Assembly (NCBI GenBank): GCA_022794295.1
Contig: JAAWEO010000003.1
Coordinates: 1-34,276 of the forward strand
Length of the DNA: 34,276 nt
Origin: Angelakisella sp.
GTDB lineage: Bacteria > Bacillota > Clostridia > Oscillospirales > Ruminococcaceae
Direction of reading: 5' to 3'
Below are positions 30,380 to 34,276 of this stretch, piece after piece. A program made the position numbers and the translations under genes. A model generated the notes under the pieces. The model did no database searches. It was not told the origin of the DNA and saw nothing but the letters and a program-made list of their open reading frames with translations. Numbering within the stretch: position 1 is the first letter of the stretch; the number at the start of each line of letters is the position of its first letter.

Positions 30380-30389
30380 ATGCTACAAT
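30362..30389 (+). promoter_or_regulatory. Ferredoxin promoter
   Basis: TTGCAT (30362-30367), 16-nt spacer ending TGC (extended -10), TACAAT (30384-30389). Confidence 0.65.
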
Positions 30390-30440
30390 TAGAAGCACAG
30401 GCCCCCAGATGGGCCGGACATTCAGGGAGGTGTTTCTACA

Positions 30441-30611
30441 ATGGCATATGTGATCAACGACGAGTGCATCAGCTGCGGCAGCTGCGAGGGCGAGTGCCCC
30501 GTCAGCGCGATCTCCCAGGGCGACGCCCACTACGAGATCAACGCCGACACCTGCATTGACTGCGGGACCTGCGCCGGTATCTGCCCCACCGGTGCGATTC
30601 ACGAGGGCTGA
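30441..30611 (+). CDS. 2[4Fe-4S] ferredoxin
   Basis: A 56-residue clostridial-type ferredoxin. It starts MAYVINDECISCGSCEGECP and contains two CxxCxxCxxxCP cluster motifs (the second is CIDCGTCAGICP), each ending in the usual VSAI/TGAI turn. It is a small electron carrier for anaerobic metabolism. GGGAGG lies 10 nt before the ATG. Its own promoter and terminator make it a single-gene unit, as expected for an abundant protein. Confidence 0.96.
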   Translation: MAYVINDECISCGSCEGECPVSAISQGDAHYEINADTCIDCGTCAGICPTGAIHEG

Positions 30612-30632
30612 GGATTCCCAAAAGCCTGCTCA

Positions 30633-30669
30633 AAGCGCCGCCTTCTTCCCGGGAGGCGGCGCTTTTCTC
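30633..30669 (+). terminator. Ferredoxin terminator
   Basis: AAGCGCCGCC (30633-30642), 12-nt loop, GGCGGCGCTT (30655-30664), then TTCTCT. Its end touches the -35 of the bactofilin promoter. Confidence 0.85.
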
Positions 30670-30698
30670 TTGACATTTGCGCCCCAAGAATTTATACT
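30670..30698 (+). promoter_or_regulatory. Bactofilin promoter
   Basis: TTGACA (30670-30675), 17-nt spacer, TATACT (30693-30698). Near-consensus; the start codon is about 170 nt downstream, so there is a long leader. Confidence 0.8.
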
Positions 30699-30787
30699 TA
30701 AAGGGTATCAGGAAAAAAACGGCCTGTACCAGAGCCTTCCGGGAACGGGCCCCTCATACCGCGCCTTTGGGCGGCGGGAATGAGACG

Positions 30788-30812
30788 GGGCGGCAGAGGG
30801 CAGCCCCGATAT
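30788..30812 (+). repeat. Fragment shared with repeat copy B in the bactofilin leader
   Basis: GGGCGGCAGAGGGCA here recurs at 31565-31579, and both are followed within a few bases by CGATAT. It may be a third fragment of the dispersed repeat family. Confidence 0.4.
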
Positions 30813-30871
30813 GCGCAACGGGCGTTTTGCCGGTGTTCTGCCGGCATTAGTATCAGAAAGGAGAACGCAAA

Positions 30872-31459
30872 ATGGCTATGTTCAAGAAGAACCGGAATCT
30901 GGGCGGCATCATCCAGGTGGGGGATAATGACGAGGATATCCTGGAAACCGGGGCTCCCCAGGACGATATGGTCACGCCGGAGGCTGTGCCTGTAAAAGAG
31001 GATGTATGGGATACCGACGACGACAAGGCCGCCAAGCGGGAGGTGCAGGAGCAGTCCACCGTCATTGGCAAGGCAGCCCTGATCACCGGGGACCTGACCG
31101 CCAAGGGGCCCATCACCGTGGCCGGGACCATCCAGGGGAACATCGAGTGTGAAAGCAAGGTGTGCATCCAGGGGGAGGTCATCGGCAACATCACCGCCAA
31201 GGGGCTGCTGGTCACCGGCGGCGGAAAGGTGCGGGGAAACATCGTCTCCACCACCGACCTGGTGCTCCAGGCGGGCTCCGCCGTGGAGGGGGACATGCAG
31301 GCCGCCGAGATGACCCTGGAGGGCTCCATCACCGGCAACCTCAGCTGCGCCGGGAACCTCAGTCTGGGGGCCAAGAGCGTGGTCACCGGGGATATCTCCA
31401 CCAAGGACATCACCACCACCCTGGGCGCCCACATCAACGGCCGCGTAGAAATGAAATAA
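30872..31459 (+). CDS. Bactofilin (polymer-forming cytoskeletal protein)
   Basis: Bactofilins polymerise into non-polar filaments that organise cell-envelope processes. The 195-residue product has a disordered acidic N-terminus (to about residue 60) and a right-handed beta-helix core of about 120 residues with repeating six-residue turns, such as GDLTAKGPITVAGTIQGNIE and GKVRGNIVSTTDLVLQAGS. AAAGGAG lies 8 nt before the ATG. No membrane segment or peptidase partner gene is adjacent. It has a strong promoter and long leader. Confidence 0.92.
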   Translation: MAMFKKNRNLGGIIQVGDNDEDILETGAPQDDMVTPEAVPVKEDVWDTDDDKAAKREVQEQSTVIGKAALITGDLTAKGPITVAGTIQGNIECESKVCIQGEVIGNITAKGLLVTGGGKVRGNIVSTTDLVLQAGSAVEGDMQAAEMTLEGSITGNLSCAGNLSLGAKSVVTGDISTKDITTTLGAHINGRVEMK

Positions 31460-31480
31460 CAGACCCTAAGACCCTACCCG

Positions 31481-31567
31481 CCGGCGGCCCGGTGGCCGCT
31501 GACGGACCCTACCCGCCGCTTCGCGGCTTAACGCTGTGCGGGGCTTGGCTTCTGCCTGGAGTCTTGG
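31481..31567 (+). repeat. Dispersed structured repeat, copy B
   Basis: Hairpin GCGGCC-CGGT-GGCCGC, TGACGGACCCT, ACCCG, hairpin GCCGC-TTC-GCGGC, CTTAACGCTGTGCG, then CCTGGAGTCTTGGG. It has the same module order as copy A (4182-4279, minus) and lies between the bactofilin and tex genes. AGACCCTAAGACCCTACCCG just before it resembles a further half unit. Confidence 0.65.
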
Positions 31568-31667
31568 GCGGCAGAGGGCACGGCGATATAGCCTCCCTTT
31601 TTCGGGCTGGGGAGCGGGACGGGGTAATTTTTCCGGGGGACCGGATCACAACAAAGAAACCTTAGGT

Positions 31668-31709
31668 AGCGGCAGGATCGCCTTTGCTGGCGTCCGCCGC
31701 TTCTTTTTG
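31668..31709 (+). terminator. Terminator-like hairpin immediately before tex
   Basis: AGCGGC (31668-31673) pairs with GCCGCT (31696-31701), with inner GGA-CGCC/GGCG-TCC pairing, followed by TCTTTTT. It ends where the tex ribosome site begins, so it could end bactofilin transcripts or attenuate tex. Confidence 0.7.
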
Positions 31710-31724
31710 AAAGGAGAGACAGAC

Positions 31725-33899
31725 ATGGAGCTTGTCAAGCGCCTAGCCGCGGAGCTTTCCCTGGGGGAAAAGCAGGTGGAGGCGGTGGTGGCCCTCATCG
31801 ACCAGGGGAACACCATCCCCTTTATTGCCCGGTACCGCAAGGAGGCCACCGGCAGCATGGAGGACACCGTCCTGCGGGAGCTGGACGACAGGCTGCGGTA
31901 CCTGCGCAGCCTGGAGAAGCGCAAGGAGGAGGTGCTCTCCTCCATAGAGGAGCAGGGAAAGCTGACGCCGGAGCTTGGCGAGGCCATTGCCGCCGCCCAG
32001 ACCCTGGCGGTGGTGGAGGACCTCTACCGCCCCTACAAGCAGAAGCGCCGCACCCGTGCCAGCATCGCCCGGGAGCGGGGGCTGGAGCCCCTGGCAGCGG
32101 CGATCCGGGCCCAGGACACCCTGGCAGACCCCCTGGTCATGGCCAGGGCCTATGTGGACGGGGAGAAGGGTGTGGACACCCCCGAGGCCGCTTTACAGGG
32201 GGCCCAGGATATTATTGCCGAGGACCTTTCTGACGACGCGGACCTGCGGGGGGAGCTGCGGCGGCTGATCCAGCGGGAGGGGCTGATCGTGGCTGCCGCC
32301 GCCGGTCCCAACAAGGAGGATTCCGGCACCTACGCCATGTACGCCGATTTTTCCGAGGCGGTGAGCCGCATCGCCCCCCACCGGGTGCTGGCCATCAACC
32401 GCGGGGTAAAGGAGGGGGCCCTCCGGGCCGGTCTGGAGCTGGACGAGGAGAAGGCCGCCGGGCTGATCTGCCGCAGGGTGGTCACCGCCAAAAACCCCTG
32501 CGCCAGGGCGGTGGAGGCCGCTGCCCGGGACAGCTGGAAGCGCCTCATTGCCCCCTCCATGGAAAACGAGACCTTTTCCTCCCTGTTCGAAACCGCCAGC
32601 GAGCAGGCCATCAAGGTGTTCGGGGAGAACCTGCACCACCTGCTGATGCAGCCCCCGGTGAAGGACCGGGTGGTGCTGGGGCTGGACCCCGGCTACCGCA
32701 ACGGCTGCAAGCTGGCGGTGGTAGATGGCAGCGGCAAGGTGCTGGACACCGCCGTGATCTACCCCACCCAGCCCTACAACCGGGTTGCGGAGGCCAAAAG
32801 GAAGCTCACTGACCTGATCAGGAGCCACCAGGTGACGGTGATCTCCATCGGCAACGGCACCGCCAGCCGTGAATCAGAGCAGCTGGTGGCGGAGCTGATC
32901 CGGGAGCTGGGGCCGGACTGGCAGCCCGCTGTCTCCTACCTGGTGGTCAGCGAGGCCGGGGCCTCGGTATACTCCGCCAGCAAGCTGGCAAGCGAGGAAT
33001 TCCCCCAGTTTGACGTAAACCTGCGCAGCGCCGTTTCCATTGCCCGGCGGCTCCAGGACCCCCTGGCGGAGCTGGTCAAGATCGACCCCAAGGCCATCGG
33101 CATTGGGCAGTACCAGCACGACATGCCTCCGGCCCGGCTGGAAAGCGCCCTGGGGGGCGTGGTGGAAAACTGCGTCAACTGGGTGGGGGTAGACCTGAAC
33201 ACCGCCAGCAGCAGCCTGCTGGGGTACGTGGCGGGGATCAACGGGACCATCGCCAAAAACATCGTGGCCTACCGGGAGGAAAACGGCGCCTTTACCGCCC
33301 GCAGCCAGCTGCTGAAGGTGCCCAAGCTGGGCAAGAAAACCTATGAGCAGTGTGCCGGATTTCTGCGCATCCCCGGGGCGAAGAACCCCTTGGACGCTAC
33401 CGCGGTCCACCCGGAAAGCTACGCCGCCGCCAAGGCCCTGCTGGAGGAATGCGGCCGCAGCCTAAGCGACGTGGGGACCCCCGCCCTCCGGGAGCTGGCC
33501 GCCCAGGCAGAGGCCAAGGGCCTGCCGGAGCTGGCCGCCCGCCTGGGGGTAGGAGAGCCCACCATCCGGGATATGATCGAGGAGCTGCTGAAGCCCGGCC
33601 GCGACCCCCGGGACCAGCTCCCCCCTCCCCTCCTGCGCACCGACGTCATGAGCCTTTCCGACCTGAAGCCGGAAATGGTCCTCACCGGCACCGTCCGGAA
33701 CGTCCTGGACTTCGGCGCCTTCGTGGATATCGGCGTCCACGAGGATGGCCTGGTGCACATCAGCCAGCTTGCCGACAAATTTGTCAAGCACCCCAGCCAG
33801 GTGGTAAAGGTAGGCGACATCGTAACCGTAAAAGTCCTAGAAATAGACCCCCGCCGCAAACGCATCTCCCTGACCATGAAAGGCCTGAACCAAAAATAA
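31725..33899 (+). CDS. tex: RNA-binding transcriptional accessory protein Tex
   Basis: A 724-residue cytoplasmic nucleic-acid-binding protein related to eukaryotic Spt6. The order is the family's: N-terminal helical Tex region with FIARYRKEATGSMEDTVLREL, a YqgF/RNase H-like domain (VVLGLDPGYRNGCKLAVVDG), tandem helix-hairpin-helix (SSSLLGYVAGINGTIAKNIV, LGKKTYEQCAGFLRIP) and a C-terminal S1 RNA-binding domain (GTVRNVLDFGAFVDIGVHED). ATG at 31725 follows AAAGGAG by 8 nt; an open frame extends 63 codons upstream through the repeat and terminator and is not credible. Its in vivo role in gene expression is poorly defined. Confidence 0.96.
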   Translation: MELVKRLAAELSLGEKQVEAVVALIDQGNTIPFIARYRKEATGSMEDTVLRELDDRLRYLRSLEKRKEEVLSSIEEQGKLTPELGEAIAAAQTLAVVEDLYRPYKQKRRTRASIARERGLEPLAAAIRAQDTLADPLVMARAYVDGEKGVDTPEAALQGAQDIIAEDLSDDADLRGELRRLIQREGLIVAAAAGPNKEDSGTYAMYADFSEAVSRIAPHRVLAINRGVKEGALRAGLELDEEKAAGLICRRVVTAKNPCARAVEAAARDSWKRLIAPSMENETFSSLFETASEQAIKVFGENLHHLLMQPPVKDRVVLGLDPGYRNGCKLAVVDGSGKVLDTAVIYPTQPYNRVAEAKRKLTDLIRSHQVTVISIGNGTASRESEQLVAELIRELGPDWQPAVSYLVVSEAGASVYSASKLASEEFPQFDVNLRSAVSIARRLQDPLAELVKIDPKAIGIGQYQHDMPPARLESALGGVVENCVNWVGVDLNTASSSLLGYVAGINGTIAKNIVAYREENGAFTARSQLLKVPKLGKKTYEQCAGFLRIPGAKNPLDATAVHPESYAAAKALLEECGRSLSDVGTPALRELAAQAEAKGLPELAARLGVGEPTIRDMIEELLKPGRDPRDQLPPPLLRTDVMSLSDLKPEMVLTGTVRNVLDFGAFVDIGVHEDGLVHISQLADKFVKHPSQVVKVGDIVTVKVLEIDPRRKRISLTMKGLNQK

Positions 33900-33933
33900 C
33901 CCCCCACCGCCGCCTACCACCCCCCTCACTCCC

Positions 33934-33999
33934 CCGGCCCGCAGGCCCTTAGCCGCGAAGCGGCTCCGATTTTCGCCGCAGCGAAAATCACCTTATCCG
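33934..33999 (+). repeat. Three-hairpin repeat, copy 1
   Basis: CCGGCC start, hairpin GGCC-CGCA-GGCC, hairpin AGCCGC-GAA-GCGGCT, hairpin GATTTTCGC-CGCA-GCGAAAATC, then ACCTTATCCG. All stems are perfect. Confidence 0.85.
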
Positions 34000-34212
34000 G
34001 CCAACGAGCCTCCGGCCGCCAAAGCCCGGACGCTAGTAATCGGCAGCACATTTTTATGGCGCCACCTAGCCCAGCCGCCTGGCGCTATCAGTAGGAAAAT
34101 ACAGGTAATAGATCAAGGTACTGCCCACAACGGACCTCCAAACCGTGTGTGAGATCAGGCGGCCCCGTGGGTCAACTGCCCAAGGCCGGAGCCTTTGGCC
34201 GCCACCCAAACC

Positions 34213-34276
34213 CCGGCCCGCAGGCCACTTGCCCGAAGGGCTCCGCTTTTTTCCGCAGAAAAAAGCACCTTATCCG
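34213..34276 (+). repeat. Three-hairpin repeat, copy 2
   Basis: Same order as copy 1: GGCC-CGCA-GGCC, GCCC-GAA-GGGC, GCTTTTTTC-CGCA-GAAAAAAGC, then ACCTTATCCG. Stem sequences differ from copy 1 but stay paired; loops and flanks are identical. Confidence 0.85.

Larger units (their letters stand above)
33900..34276. other. Gene-free right end of the window
   Basis: No gene is seen. It begins just after the tex stop, has no clear terminator, and carries two copies of a hairpin repeat separated by about 210 bases of unrecognised sequence. The second copy reaches the window edge, so more units may lie beyond. Confidence 0.7.

Noticed and set aside
34028..34040. CTAGTAATCG resembling the 3' part of 16S rRNA
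   Set aside because: Only about ten bases match; flanking sequence does not continue as rRNA.
33934..34276. CRISPR array
   Set aside because: Two repeats of about 65 bp, about 210 bp apart, with divergent stems and no cas genes do not fit CRISPR spacing or repeat identity.

Overview
The window is GC-rich (by eye well above 60%) and looks like the chromosome of a Gram-positive anaerobe of the class Clostridia, most likely a high-GC member of Oscillospiraceae. The basis is strong AAGGAGG-type ribosome sites, TTGACA/TATAAT promoters, lipoprotein signal peptides, and Firmicutes marker genes (ireB, darA, ricT, murJ, a bactofilin, nucleoside BMP transporter). The assignment is inference; there is no rRNA in the window. 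Nothing marks it as phage or plasmid, and no transposase, CRISPR array, tRNA or rRNA is visible.

Layout. Positions 1-3638 (minus): uvrC, rsmD, coaD and a partial coiled-coil gene, with a 96-bp MITE-like palindromic element between rsmD and coaD. Positions 3639-4292 hold no gene, but five consecutive hairpins and two copies of a dispersed repeat. Positions 4293-8087 (minus): a small conserved protein and three lipoprotein genes (a duplicated-domain lipoprotein, a serine hydrolase of the beta-lactamase fold, a transglutaminase-like protein). Positions 8237-13068 (minus): a tightly packed set with a chloramphenicol-acetyltransferase-like gene preceded by a possible leader peptide, a zinc-ribbon protein, threonine aldolase, a 46-residue membrane protein, mnmA, and an unusual fusion of a flavin-reductase-like (PPOX) domain with a TerD domain. 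Positions 13153-13909 (plus): a LUD-domain gene with its own promoter and terminator. Positions 13992-17837 (minus): lepB, murJ and two uncharacterised genes.

Positions 17838-26702 form a nucleoside salvage locus. deoB (minus) is divergent from a plus-strand operon for a BMP-type nucleoside ABC importer (binding protein, double ATPase, two permeases), an Imm51-like protein and two nucleoside hydrolases. Together these would import nucleosides, split them to base plus ribose, and interconvert pentose phosphates. Positions 26776-33899 (plus): ireB, a 59-residue proline-rich protein, tag, darA-holB-ricT (a conserved Firmicutes cluster), a 2[4Fe-4S] ferredoxin, a bactofilin and tex. The last 377 bases are gene-free and carry two copies of a three-hairpin element whose stems differ by compensatory changes.

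The least explained parts are the structured repeats (right edge, 4.0-4.3 kb, 31.5 kb), the hairpin array upstream of uvrC, the PPOX-TerD fusion and the leader-like ORF before the cat-like gene. All calls come from reading the sequence and knowledge of the families; no database search was done.
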